Source: an uncultured Muribaculaceae bacterium
Lineage (GTDB): Bacteria; Bacteroidota; Bacteroidia; Bacteroidales; Muribaculaceae
Length of the DNA stretch: 36,645 nt
Assembly: GCA_910586895.1 (NCBI GenBank)
Contig: CAJUIW010000018.1
Coordinates: 1 to 36,645, forward strand
Reading direction: 5' to 3'
Shown here piece by piece: positions 17,156 through 26,367 of the stretch; the first letter of the stretch is position 1; every line of letters begins with the position of its first letter. The position numbers and the translations under genes are program-made. The notes under the pieces are model-generated. The model did no database searches, was not told the DNA's origin, and saw only the letters and a list, made by a program, of their open reading frames with translations.

Positions 17156-19028
17156 CTCTGATATTGACCGCATGCTTGCCGAGGACCGCCGCCGGCGCTC
17201 GCTGCTTGTCGACGATTATTCACCCGTGCGCGGTCGCTCCGTCGAGGGGCGCTCCCTGCGGCGCGTGGCGTGGGAGCAGGAGCCGGTGTGGCTTCCCGAC
17301 AGCATGATAGCCGACCCGGCATTCGCCCGCCTTACCGATGAGGTTTCTTATGCCCGTCTGCGTCAGCGCCACGACTTCGAGTATTGGGCTACCACGTGCG
17401 TCACCATCAACGATAAGCTTACCGGCGAGCGTGTCCCTTTGCGGCTCAACGCTCCGCAGCGCCGTGTGCTCGACGTCATCGAGACCGACCGCCGTGCCGG
17501 CCGTCCGCTCCGTCTTATCATGCTCAAGGCGCGTCAGTGGGGCGGAAGCACCCTGATACAGATGTACTTCGCGTGGATTCAGTGTCTGCACCGCCGCCGC
17601 TGGAACTCGCTTATCTGCGCCCACGTGCAGCAGACCTCCGCCACTATCCGCGGCATGTATGCCGACATGCTCGCATCCTACCCCGAGCAGTATTGGCAGG
17701 GCACCGAGCCGCCGAAGCTCCGCAGCTATCAGGGGAGTCAGAATATCCGTGAGATAGCCGGACGCGAGTGTCGCATAACCCTCGCATCGAGCTACACGCA
17801 GGAATCAGTGCGCGGACTCGACTGCGCCATGGCCCATCTGAGCGAGGTGGCCTTCTGGAAGGATACCGACCGCATGGCCCCCGACGATTTCATCCGCGCC
17901 ATATGTGGCGGCATAGCCATGGTGCCCCTCAGCTTCGTGGCGCTGGAGAGCACAGCCAACGGCGTGGGCAATTTCTTCCACTCCGAGTGGCTCCGCGCCA
18001 GCAGCGGTGAGAGCGACAAGCGCGCCGTGTTCGTGCCATGGTATGAGATAGAGATCTACCGCCTTGACCCGCCTGACCCGCGCGGACTTGTGGCATCCAT
18101 GAATCCATACGAGCGGATGCTCTGGGACCGCGGGTTGACGCTCGACCGCATATGGTGGTATCGCTGCAAGCGGCGTGAGATGTCGTCCGATGTGGCTATG
18201 AAAGCCGAATATCCTACTGACGATACCGAGGCATTCGCCTCCACCGGCGCCGGAGTGTTTGCGCGTGAGGATGTGGAGCGTCTGCGCCGGGGATGCGAGG
18301 AGCCGCAGCTTGTGGGCGACCTGTGCGGCGAGGCCCCTACGGGGCGTGCCGCGCTGCGTGGCTTGCGATTCACCCCGTCGGCAGGCGGGGCGCTGAAGGT
18401 GTGGCGCCGTCCGGTGGCAGGCGCATCGCGCAGCCGCTATGTGGTGGCTGTCGACGTAGGCGGCCGTTCGCTAAGCTCCGACTGGTCGGTCATCGCAGTC
18501 ATTGACCGCAATGATTCGCCCGATGGGCCGGGCATCGTGGCGCAGTGGCGCGGACATGTCGACCCCGATATACTCGGCTGGAAAGCCGCCGCCATAGCGC
18601 GCTGGTATGCCGGAGCGCTGCTGGTCATTGAAAGCAATTCGCTCGAAACCGCCGTTGAAGGCTCGGCGCGCTTCATTCTTGAGGAACTCAACGGCGCCTA
18701 CCCCAATCTGTATGTGCGCACGCCGCGCGACACGCTCAATCCCTCCGCCGAGCCGCGCGTGGGTTTCCACACCAACCGCTCCACCAAAGCCACCGCCGTG
18801 GCCTCGATGCTCGCCATGGTGCGCGAGTGTGCCTACCGCGAGCGCGACGTCGAGGCGTGCAACGAAATGGACCTCTACGAGCAGTTGCCCTGCGGCAGCT
18901 ACAGCGCCAAGCGTGGCCATCATGACGACATCCTGATGACACGCATCATAGGGCTCTACGTGGCCGCCGGACTCCCCGTGCCCGACTACACCGGCGCCGA
19001 AGCCCTCCTCCGCCGTCCCCGCTGGTAG
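17148..19028 (+). CDS. Phage terminase large subunit (ATPase plus nuclease), orphan
   Basis: In phages this protein drives DNA into the capsid with ATP and cuts the concatemer. The 626-residue product (ATG 17148; an alternative is 17133) has a Walker A-like KARQWGGST (127-135). SVRGL then leads into a Walker B-like region AMAHLSEVAFW (227-237), and ALESTANG (about 265-272) is a coupling-type motif. The C-terminal RNase H-fold nuclease keeps acidic residues in AVDVGG (Asp436), SSDWSV (Asp445), VIESNS (Glu495) and GHHDD (Asp593, Asp594). All expected catalytic positions appear intact and the length is full. No small terminase, portal, protease, capsid or integrase gene is adjacent; the flanks are metG and secDF. 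It could be a relic, part of a scattered particle system, or domesticated. Confidence 0.88.
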   Translation: MTDSDIDRMLAEDRRRRSLLVDDYSPVRGRSVEGRSLRRVAWEQEPVWLPDSMIADPAFARLTDEVSYARLRQRHDFEYWATTCVTINDKLTGERVPLRLNAPQRRVLDVIETDRRAGRPLRLIMLKARQWGGSTLIQMYFAWIQCLHRRRWNSLICAHVQQTSATIRGMYADMLASYPEQYWQGTEPPKLRSYQGSQNIREIAGRECRITLASSYTQESVRGLDCAMAHLSEVAFWKDTDRMAPDDFIRAICGGIAMVPLSFVALESTANGVGNFFHSEWLRASSGESDKRAVFVPWYEIEIYRLDPPDPRGLVASMNPYERMLWDRGLTLDRIWWYRCKRREMSSDVAMKAEYPTDDTEAFASTGAGVFAREDVERLRRGCEEPQLVGDLCGEAPTGRAALRGLRFTPSAGGALKVWRRPVAGASRSRYVVAVDVGGRSLSSDWSVIAVIDRNDSPDGPGIVAQWRGHVDPDILGWKAAAIARWYAGALLVIESNSLETAVEGSARFILEELNGAYPNLYVRTPRDTLNPSAEPRVGFHTNRSTKATAVASMLAMVRECAYRERDVEACNEMDLYEQLPCGSYSAKRGHHDDILMTRIIGLYVAAGLPVPDYTGAEALLRRPRW

Positions 19029-19094
19029 CCTCTGCATCAAAAAAAGTGATGTGTGATAGATTTATTGATATTTCAGAGTTTTAAAATAAAATTG

Positions 19095-19102
19095 TATATT
19101 TG
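19095..19102 (+). promoter_or_regulatory. -7 element of the secDF promoter
   Basis: TATATTTG matches TAnnTTTG. A TTG at 19065-19067 is too far away (27 bases) for the usual spacing, so the -33 part is uncertain. Transcription near 19108 gives a leader of about 97 bases containing no ATG, so no upstream regulatory peptide is evident. Confidence 0.55.
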
Positions 19103-19204
19103 CGGGCTGAAATAGCTGAACTTATCGTCCTGTGGCGTAGGTTCTGTACCATAAAAAACAGAAAAAATCAATTTAATTAACCCAATATCATTCACAATTA
19201 ACAC

Positions 19205-22090
19205 ATGCAAAAAGGAAAATTAGGAAGTGTAGTGGCGGGTGTAATCGCCATCTTCTTAGTGCTTATTTGCCTGTTCTACTTGTCTTTCACTCTCGTAGGC
19301 AACCACTACGATGATAAGGCTAAAGTACATGCCGAGCAGGTGGCCGGAAAGGCCGGCACGAATTCCGATTCTTACCGGTTGGCTTACAAGAGCTATATCG
19401 ACTCAATCTCAAAAGAAAAGGTATGGCTCGGCTACACCTACAATGAAGTACAGAAATTAGGCGTGGGCCTCGGTCTTGACCTCAAGGGGGGTATGAACGT
19501 GACACTCCAGGTGTCGGTTCCCGATATTCTCCGCTCGATGGCCAATGCAGAGGGCAATGTTTATTTTGACCGCGCTATCGCCAGCACCGACTCAGTGGTG
19601 AAGGCTACACGCAGCAATGACTATGTGGCCATATTCTGCCGCGAGTACCGCAAGCTCGACCCGCAGGGCGACCTCTCAGTGGTGTTCCGCGATCAGGTGA
19701 AGCGTGGCGACAACGATCAGGCTATCGAAACCGCGCTGAAGCAGGAGGTGAAGGACCGCGTGAGCAGCTCTACCAACGTGCTCCGCAGCCGTATCGACCA
19801 GTTTGGCGTTGTGGCTCCCAACATCCAGGAGCTTGAAAACGACGGCCAGATTCTTCTTGAGCTTCCCGGCGTCAAGGAGCATGACCGTGTGCGCGACCTG
19901 CTGAAGTCATCGGCCAACCTCGAATTCTACGAAACAATGCCCCTGGGTGATATCCAGATGGCGCTTGCCGAACTCGACCGCTCTCTTGCCGCCGATTCAA
20001 CCCGTCAGGGCATGACATTCCTCGGCAACTTCATGCAGCTCGGCGATCCGCGCGGCAGCACCGTAGGTATCGCTACCTCGGCTCAGCGCGTGATGATCGA
20101 CTCGATAATCAACTCTGACGCCGCCAAGCGTGTGCTTCCCTCCAACCTGCGTCTGGCATGGGAGGTAAAGCCCCAGAGCGTTGAATATACCGACACTCTC
20201 ACCAAGGCCAAGCGTTCGATGGACCTCTACTCGCTCGTGGCTCTCAAGACATCAAACGGCAAGGCTGCCCTGAGCGGCGACGTCGTTACTGCCGCTACCA
20301 GCGAATATGACACCATGCACGGCGGCAACTACGTGCAGATGACCATGAAGCCCGACGCTGCCAAGCAGTGGGCCCGCATCACAGCGGCCAACGTAGGCAA
20401 GCAGGTGGCTATCGTGCTCGACGACCAGGTGTACTCAGCTCCCGTGGTACAGAACGCCATCGAGGGTGGCACATCGTCCATCACCGGCAACTTCACCACC
20501 GATGAAGCGAAGGACCTTGCCAACGTGCTCAAGAGCGGTAAGATGGCTGCCAAGGTAGATATCATCAGCGACACCGTTATCGGTCCGTCGCTCGGTCAGC
20601 AGGCTATCGAGGATGGCTTCATGTCATTCATCATAGCTCTGGTGCTCCTGATGATCTTCATGATGGCTTTCTACGGTGTGATACCCGGTCTGATCGCCAA
20701 CCTCGGCCTGATATTCAACATATTCTTCACCTTCGGTATCCTCGCTTCGTTCCAGGCTGTGCTGACCCTGTCAGGTATCGCCGGTATCGTGCTCGCGCTC
20801 GGTATGGCCGTTGACGCCAACGTGCTTATCTTCGAACGCGCCAAGGAGGAACTCCGCGCAGGCAAGACCATCCGCAACGCTATCGCCGACGGTTACAGCA
20901 ACGCGTTCTCAGCTATCTTTGACTCGAACCTGACCTCAATCATAACCGGTATCATCCTTCTGATATTCGGTACAGGTCCTATCAAGGGCTTCGCCACAAC
21001 TCTTATCATCGGTATCATCTGCTCGTTCTTCACAGCAGTGTTCCTGACACGTCTGGTGTTCATCATGTTCGAAAAGACAAAGCCGTTCCAGAAGCTTACC
21101 TTCACCACCGCTCTGTCAAGCCGCATGTTCACCACCACGAAGTTCAACTTCCTCGGCGCACGCAAGCTGTCATTCACCATCTGCGGTATCTTCGCTCTTG
21201 TGGTGATCGGCTCACTGTTCCTCCGCGGACTGAACCAGGGTATCGACTTCTCAGGCGGCCGCAACTACGTGGTGCAGTTTGACCATCCCGTGAAGACTCA
21301 CGAACTCCAGGCCAAGCTCGCTCCTCTGTTTGACGGTGCCCAGGTATCGGTAATCACCATTGACGACAACACCAAGGTGCGTGTGTCAACCAACTATAAG
21401 ATTGACTCCGAAGATGAAAACATCGACGCCGAAATCACCGAAATCCTCTACAACGGTATGAAGGACGAAATCGGCGGCATGTCAATGGCTGACTTCTCGA
21501 CAACAAATGAAAATGTAGGTATCCAGAGCTCACAGAAGGTAGGTCCGACCGTGGCCAACGACATGCGTACCGACGCTTACATCGCTGTGATCCTCTCGCT
21601 GATAGCCATGTTCCTCTACATCCTGATACGTTTCCGCAACATAGCCTTCTCAGTAGGTGCTCTCGCTGCGGTGGCATTCACAGCGTTCAGCATCATTGGA
21701 TTCTACTCTCTGTTCTGGGGTGTGTTCCCCTTCGCAATGGAGGTTGACCAGACATTCATAGCTGCTATCCTGACTGTGATCGGTTATCAGATCAACGATA
21801 CCGTGGTAGTGTTTGACCGCGTGCGTGAGAACATCGGCCTCTATCCGAAGCAGGACTTCTTCACCAACGTGAACCGCTCTATCAACTCTACCCTGAGCCG
21901 TACGGTGATGACATCGGCTTCAACTCTGCTTGTGCTGCTCTGCATCTTTATCCTCGGCGGTGACTCGATCCGTTCGTTCACCTTCGCCATGATATTCGGT
22001 GTGGTAATCGGTACACTGGCCACTATGTTTGTTGCCGCTCCCGTAGCTTACCTGACTGACAGCCGCCGCGCTGCAGGCAAGAAAGCTTGA
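19205..22090 (+). CDS. secDF: Fused protein translocase subunits SecD-SecF
   Basis: Uses the proton gradient to complete protein export through SecYEG. The 961-residue product is SecD followed by SecF in one chain, the usual form in Bacteroidetes. The SecD part has an N-terminal membrane segment, GLGLDLKGGMNVTLQV (about 93-108), a large periplasmic P1 domain, and a five-segment membrane bundle starting near residue 470 (FMSFIIALVLLMIFMMAFYG). The SecF part starts near residue 645 and has GIDFSGGRNYVVQF, its own periplasmic domain, and a second bundle with VGPTVANDM and VVFDRVREN. The tail ends in RRAAGKKA. The gene has its own promoter element and terminator, so it is probably monocistronic. 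Confidence 0.97.
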   Translation: MQKGKLGSVVAGVIAIFLVLICLFYLSFTLVGNHYDDKAKVHAEQVAGKAGTNSDSYRLAYKSYIDSISKEKVWLGYTYNEVQKLGVGLGLDLKGGMNVTLQVSVPDILRSMANAEGNVYFDRAIASTDSVVKATRSNDYVAIFCREYRKLDPQGDLSVVFRDQVKRGDNDQAIETALKQEVKDRVSSSTNVLRSRIDQFGVVAPNIQELENDGQILLELPGVKEHDRVRDLLKSSANLEFYETMPLGDIQMALAELDRSLAADSTRQGMTFLGNFMQLGDPRGSTVGIATSAQRVMIDSIINSDAAKRVLPSNLRLAWEVKPQSVEYTDTLTKAKRSMDLYSLVALKTSNGKAALSGDVVTAATSEYDTMHGGNYVQMTMKPDAAKQWARITAANVGKQVAIVLDDQVYSAPVVQNAIEGGTSSITGNFTTDEAKDLANVLKSGKMAAKVDIISDTVIGPSLGQQAIEDGFMSFIIALVLLMIFMMAFYGVIPGLIANLGLIFNIFFTFGILASFQAVLTLSGIAGIVLALGMAVDANVLIFERAKEELRAGKTIRNAIADGYSNAFSAIFDSNLTSIITGIILLIFGTGPIKGFATTLIIGIICSFFTAVFLTRLVFIMFEKTKPFQKLTFTTALSSRMFTTTKFNFLGARKLSFTICGIFALVVIGSLFLRGLNQGIDFSGGRNYVVQFDHPVKTHELQAKLAPLFDGAQVSVITIDDNTKVRVSTNYKIDSEDENIDAEITEILYNGMKDEIGGMSMADFSTTNENVGIQSSQKVGPTVANDMRTDAYIAVILSLIAMFLYILIRFRNIAFSVGALAAVAFTAFSIIGFYSLFWGVFPFAMEVDQTFIAAILTVIGYQINDTVVVFDRVRENIGLYPKQDFFTNVNRSINSTLSRTVMTSASTLLVLLCIFILGGDSIRSFTFAMIFGVVIGTLATMFVAAPVAYLTDSRRAAGKKA

Positions 22091-22120
22091 TAAAATGATA
22101 TAAAATCAGATTTTTATATG

Positions 22121-22158
22121 CCGGCGGGCTTCTTAAGGATGCCCGCCGGATTTTTTTT
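22121..22158 (+). terminator. secDF intrinsic terminator
   Basis: A nine-pair GC-rich stem, CCGGCGGGC (22121-22129) with GCCCGCCGG (22141-22149), around an 11-base loop, followed by A and eight T residues. It lies 30 bases past the secDF stop. Confidence 0.92.
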
Positions 22159-22211
22159 GTTAATCCGCAGTTTTGTGAGATGCCGGGAGAACATTCCGGT
22201 GACAGGTTTGT

Positions 22212-22243
22212 TTTGGTTTTGTCGACAAAATTCAATACTTTTG
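22212..22243 (+). promoter_or_regulatory. Promoter of the exopolysaccharide locus
   Basis: TTTG (22212-22215), exactly 20 bases, then TACTTTTG (22236-22243). It shares a 15-base identity around the -7 element with the promoter at 7022-7052. Transcription near 22249 leaves a leader of about 118 bases before the first gene. Confidence 0.8.
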
Positions 22244-22248
22244 TTACG

Positions 22249-22367
22249 TGGTATATAATATAACCATGTTTTTTCGTTAACATAATGTACAAGTATGCCG
22301 TAATGGCATAAACGCAGTGCGGGAGTATGACCGCATAAAATATAAGGTATAATATAAATAGCTGCTG
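22249..22367 (+). promoter_or_regulatory. Long leader of the exopolysaccharide transcript
   Basis: About 118 untranslated bases, long for a simple start region. A hairpin TATGCC-GTAAT-GGCATA occupies 22294-22310, and a weaker one (TGCGG with CCGCA) follows. There is no T run after either, so a terminator is not shown. It could be a site for control of transcript elongation or translation. Confidence 0.35.
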
Positions 22368-23165
22368 ATGAAAGCATTGCACCGAACTATCATTATAATT
22401 GCCGCAGTATTGGGGTTGAGCGCCTGCCAATCGACCAAAAACGTAGTATATTTTCAGGACCTTCAGCCGGAGCAGCAGGAGGCGATGCTCAATATGAATA
22501 AAATCAAGGTTCAGCCGGGCGACAACCTGTCGATCGTGGTGACATGCCGTGACCCGAAGCTGATGCAGCTCTATAATCTGGTACAGCCTAACACACGCCT
22601 GCTCTCGGGCAGCGATGTTGCCACCTCCAACGGCGACATGATGGGCTACCTCGTGGACTCGCAGGGGAATATCGACTTCCCGCAGCTCGGCCAGATACAT
22701 GTAGGAGGGCTGACCCGCGAGGAGATAGCCGCCGATATCAAGGAGCGCCTTATCAAATCGGAGCAGCTGAAAGACGCTGTGGTAAGCGTGGAGTTCAACA
22801 ATCTGTATGTGTCAGTGATGGGCGAGGTGAACAAGCCGGGGCGTTTCGAGGTGAAGCGCGACCAGCTGACGGTGCTTGACGCACTGGCCGATGCCGGCGA
22901 CCTGACGATATACGGCAAGCGCGACCAGGTGTACGTGATACGCGAGCAGGACGGCAAGCGCGTGACCTACGCGCTGGACATGCGCTCGAAGGATATGTTC
23001 AACTCGCCGGGCTACTTCCTGCAGCAGGGCGACGTGGTGTACGTGGCTCCCAACAGCACCCGTGCCGGCCAGGGCTCGATAAATGACAACAGCTTCAAGT
23101 CGGCCTCGTTCTGGATGTCGCTCGTGTCGGTGCTTACCACCGTGGCAGTGCTCATCTTCAAATAA
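22368..23165 (+). CDS. Polysaccharide export outer-membrane lipoprotein (Wza-like, SLBB domain)
   Basis: Forms the channel or periplasmic part of the channel through which capsule or exopolysaccharide leaves the cell. The 265-residue protein starts with a lipoprotein signal ending LGLSAC (Cys20). An export domain follows, including VQPGDNLSIVV (about 44-54) and GNIDFPQLGQIHVGGLTREE. An SLBB-like segment comes next: VSVMGEVNKPGRFEVKR and DALADAGDLTIYGKRDQVYV. Unlike E. coli Wza it is short and ends in a hydrophobic helix (about 246-263), the usual Bacteroidetes form. It is the first gene of the locus, behind a strong promoter and a 118-base leader, and 54 bases before the kinase gene it normally works with. 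Confidence 0.93.
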   Translation: MKALHRTIIIIAAVLGLSACQSTKNVVYFQDLQPEQQEAMLNMNKIKVQPGDNLSIVVTCRDPKLMQLYNLVQPNTRLLSGSDVATSNGDMMGYLVDSQGNIDFPQLGQIHVGGLTREEIAADIKERLIKSEQLKDAVVSVEFNNLYVSVMGEVNKPGRFEVKRDQLTVLDALADAGDLTIYGKRDQVYVIREQDGKRVTYALDMRSKDMFNSPGYFLQQGDVVYVAPNSTRAGQGSINDNSFKSASFWMSLVSVLTTVAVLIFK

Positions 23166-23219
23166 AAAACAACACATAAACCTAACAAAAGGGGCCGACG
23201 GGCCTCTCATAACCAAAAT

Positions 23220-25631
23220 ATGGAAAAGGATTCCGAAATAACGGGCACTGCGCAGGCTCCGTCATCGTTTGACTTCAAGAATTTGCTATCGCTCAGCGCG
23301 GCCCGCTGGTACTGGTATCTTATATCGCTGGCCCTGTTCATAGGACTGGCGGCGTTCTATCTGGTGCGCACCGCGCCGGTGTACACCCGCACCACCACCA
23401 TTCTTATCAAGGATGACGAGGAGACGTCGAATCCGCTGAAGAAGGCGATGTCGTCGGGCTTCAATGTGTTCAAGACGAACAACATGATCCAGAATGAGAT
23501 GCTTTCGCTGCGGAGCGTGTCGCTGATGGCCGACGTGGTGAAGCAGCTCGGCATCAACTCAGGCTATTATGCCAAGGACGGACTGCGTCCGGTGGAGCTG
23601 TACAAGAATAATCCGCTGTCGGTGACGCTGATTGACAGCGTGGCTCCGATGGTGCTGTTCAAGTTTGAGGCTGACAAGCAGGGACGCGTGAAACTGTGGG
23701 GCTTCCAGAAGAACAACAAGGATGTAAGCGGCTCGGCCGAAGGTATGGTGGGACAAGCCATACAGACTCCTATAGGCAAGGTAATGTTCTCGCGCACACC
23801 CTGGTACTCGGATGAGTATTTAGGGAAGGCGATAACATATTTCCACTCGGCGCCGATGGTGCAGGCCAAGCAGCTTGTGAAGGAGATACGCATAACGCTC
23901 GGCGACGAGGATGCCAACGTGATAAACATCAGCTATTCCAATTCATCGATACAGAAGGCCGACGACCTGCTGACAACGCTTGTGGCCGAGTACAACAAGC
24001 GGTGGATCACGGACAAGAACCAGGTGATGCTGTCGACCTCGCGCTTCATCAACGACCGCTTGGGCGTGCTGGAGCAGGAGCTCGGCGAGGTGGACTCGGA
24101 CATATCGTCGTACAAATCGGAGAATCTGCTTCCTGACCTGAAGGCCACCTCGGAGATGTATCTGGAGCAGTCGTCAAAGAATCAGGCTGAGCTGCTGCTG
24201 ATAAACAATCAGATGTATATGGCAAGGTTCCTGCGCAAGGAGCTTGCCGGAAATGATATAAAGACTCCGCTGCCTGCCAACTCGGGCATAGAGAACGCAT
24301 CGCTCGAACAGCAGATACAGGAGTACAACACCATGGTGCTGGAGCGTAACCGCCTGATAGCATCGTCGTCAGAGAGCAATCCTCTGGTACAGGATCTGGG
24401 TGAGGCTCTTAACACGCAGCACCGCAACATACTGGTGTCGCTCGACAATGTGATAACCTCGCTCAACGCGCAGATGCGTAGTCTGCAGGGTGAGATTTCG
24501 ACCGCTACCGGACATCTGGCCGCCAGCCCGAACCAGGCGCGCTACCTGCTGAGCGTGGAGCGCCAGCAGAAGGTTAAGGAATCGCTCTATCTGTTCCTGT
24601 TGGAGCGGCGCGAGGAGAATCAGCTGACACAGGCATTCACGGCCTACAACACACGCATAATCGACCCGCCTTTCGGCGAGGACACCCCGACATCGCCCAA
24701 GACAGTGCTGATTCTGGCCGGGGCTTTCATGATGGGGCTGCTTGTGCCGTTCGGGCTGATATGGCTGCTTGAATCGCTGAACACACGTGTGCGCGGTAAG
24801 AAGGATGTAGAGAGCCTGTCGATGCCTCTGATGGGCGAAATACCGGCCATACGCGACGAACATCACAGCGAAAAACCGGTGATAAAGAAGAAACGTGAGA
24901 ATGCGGGCCTGAAGGACCTGTTGGTGGCCGAAGGGTCGCGCGACGTGGTCAACGAGGCGTTCCGCGTGCTGCGAACCAATCTGGAGTTCATGTCGGCCAA
25001 GGAGAAGGGGTGCAAGGTGGTGATGATCACTTCGTTCAATCCAGGTTCGGGCAAATCGCTGATAACCATGAACCTTGCCGCATCGCTCGCGCTTAAGGGG
25101 AAGAAGGTGCTTGTGATAGACGGCGACCTGCGCCGTGCATCGGCTTCGGCGTTCATCGGTAATCCGCACCGCGGTATCGCTGACTATCTGAGCGAAACGG
25201 TGGATGACTACAAGAGCGTAATCAAGCCTCTGCCTTCGGTGAAGGGTGTGGATGTGATGCCTGTGGGCACCATGCCGCCTAACCCGTCGGAACTGTTGGG
25301 ACAGGAGCGTATGGCGGAACTTGTGGAGCAGCTCAAGCCGCTGTATGACTACATACTGCTCGACTGTCCGCCTATCGATATCGTGGCTGACACGGCCGTG
25401 ATAGCGAAGTTGGCTTCACGTACAATATTCGTGATACGCGCCGGCCTGTTCGAGCGCTCGCTCGTACCTGAACTCGAAAAGCTGTACCATACGGACCGCT
25501 TCAACAATATGTCGCTGATACTTAACGGTGTGCAGACTACATCGGCCCGCTACGGCTCGAAGTACGGCTACCGTTACGGCTATGGCTACGGCACGTATGG
25601 CAATTACGGCGGCTACGATACAAAACAATAA
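23220..25631 (+). CDS. Wzc-type polysaccharide co-polymerase with bacterial tyrosine kinase domain
   Basis: Controls chain length and export of the polysaccharide; the kinase domain autophosphorylates on a tyrosine tail. The 803-residue protein has a Wzz-like N-terminal membrane segment (about 38-56) and a long periplasmic coiled-coil region (about 270-470) with a GNVR-like segment (SVERQQKVKESLYLFLLERR). A second membrane segment (about 490-512) follows, then a cytoplasmic kinase with Walker A SFNPGSGKS (605-613), VLVIDGDLRR and YILLDCPPIDIV. The C-terminus is a dense tyrosine cluster (about ten Tyr in the last 27 residues). Kinase and co-polymerase are in one chain, the proteobacterial Wzc layout. 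The phosphatase gene follows 25 bases later, giving a kinase-phosphatase switch. Confidence 0.95.
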   Translation: MEKDSEITGTAQAPSSFDFKNLLSLSAARWYWYLISLALFIGLAAFYLVRTAPVYTRTTTILIKDDEETSNPLKKAMSSGFNVFKTNNMIQNEMLSLRSVSLMADVVKQLGINSGYYAKDGLRPVELYKNNPLSVTLIDSVAPMVLFKFEADKQGRVKLWGFQKNNKDVSGSAEGMVGQAIQTPIGKVMFSRTPWYSDEYLGKAITYFHSAPMVQAKQLVKEIRITLGDEDANVINISYSNSSIQKADDLLTTLVAEYNKRWITDKNQVMLSTSRFINDRLGVLEQELGEVDSDISSYKSENLLPDLKATSEMYLEQSSKNQAELLLINNQMYMARFLRKELAGNDIKTPLPANSGIENASLEQQIQEYNTMVLERNRLIASSSESNPLVQDLGEALNTQHRNILVSLDNVITSLNAQMRSLQGEISTATGHLAASPNQARYLLSVERQQKVKESLYLFLLERREENQLTQAFTAYNTRIIDPPFGEDTPTSPKTVLILAGAFMMGLLVPFGLIWLLESLNTRVRGKKDVESLSMPLMGEIPAIRDEHHSEKPVIKKKRENAGLKDLLVAEGSRDVVNEAFRVLRTNLEFMSAKEKGCKVVMITSFNPGSGKSLITMNLAASLALKGKKVLVIDGDLRRASASAFIGNPHRGIADYLSETVDDYKSVIKPLPSVKGVDVMPVGTMPPNPSELLGQERMAELVEQLKPLYDYILLDCPPIDIVADTAVIAKLASRTIFVIRAGLFERSLVPELEKLYHTDRFNNMSLILNGVQTTSARYGSKYGYRYGYGYGTYGNYGGYDTKQ

Positions 25632-25643
25632 CCTGATATAGAG

Positions 25644-25650
25644 AAGGAGG
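25644..25650 (+). promoter_or_regulatory. Strong Shine-Dalgarno site for the phosphatase gene
   Basis: AAGGAGG ends six bases before the ATG at 25657. Most genes in this window lack such a site, as is usual in Bacteroidetes, so this one is notable and fixes the start. Confidence 0.7.
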
Positions 25651-25656
25651 CGAACC

Positions 25657-26367
25657 ATGTGGCCATTTAAGAAGAAGAGCTCACTTGCCGACAGCGGCTA
25701 TATGCAGGGTTTCACTGACTGGCACTGCCATATACTGCCCGGGGTGGACGATGGGGTGGATGCGATGGAAAAATCGCTTGCCATACTTGCCGATTATGCC
25801 TCGATGGGGGTGAGCCGCGTATGGTTTACGCCGCATATCATGGAGGATGTACCCAACACTCCGGCCGCACTGCGCGAGCGATTCGCGGAGCTGAAGGAGG
25901 CTTACAGCGGTCCGCTGGAGCTGAACCTGGCGGCTGAAAATATGCTTGACAATCTCTTCGAGGAGCGTCTGGAGGCTAATGAGCTGCTGCCGATAGGCCC
26001 CGGAGGGACGCATCTGCTTGTAGAAACGAGCTACTATACACCTCCGATGGATCTGTACGGTATACTGGAGCGGATAAAGAGCGCCGGATATTTCCCGCTG
26101 CTTGCGCATCCGGAACGTTACCGCTACATGGAGCAGAAGGACTATGACCGCCTGCACTCCATGGGGATAAAGATGCAGATGAATCTGACGTCGCTTGCGG
26201 GCCTCTACGGCGCTGACGTGAAGAAGCGTGCGGAGCATCTGCTGAAACTCGGATATTATCATGCCACGGGCACCGACCTGCACCGTCACCGCACGCTCGG
26301 GCCGATGGCGGGGGCGCAGGTGGCGCAGAGTACAATAGATTTACTACCGCACCCTGACAGCCTATGA
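25657..26367 (+). CDS. PHP-family tyrosine-protein phosphatase (CpsB/YwqE-like)
   Basis: Metal-dependent phosphatase expected to remove phosphate from the tyrosine tail of the kinase encoded just upstream. The 236-residue protein starts its catalytic domain with DWHCHILPGVDDG (about 22-34), the metal-binding signature of this family. Further metal ligands are in WFTPHIMEDVP (about 56-66), LLAHPERYRYM (about 149-159) and ATGTDLHRH (about 206-214). No signal peptide is present, so it is cytoplasmic, as needed to reach the kinase tail. It overlaps the next gene by four bases (ATGA), implying coupled translation with the polymerase gene. The length is typical. Confidence 0.93.
   Translation: MWPFKKKSSLADSGYMQGFTDWHCHILPGVDDGVDAMEKSLAILADYASMGVSRVWFTPHIMEDVPNTPAALRERFAELKEAYSGPLELNLAAENMLDNLFEERLEANELLPIGPGGTHLLVETSYYTPPMDLYGILERIKSAGYFPLLAHPERYRYMEQKDYDRLHSMGIKMQMNLTSLAGLYGADVKKRAEHLLKLGYYHATGTDLHRHRTLGPMAGAQVAQSTIDLLPHPDSL

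Noticed and set aside
19103..19204. Possible regulatory leader peptide before secDF
   Set aside because: The ~97-base leader contains no ATG and no obvious arrest-type frame.
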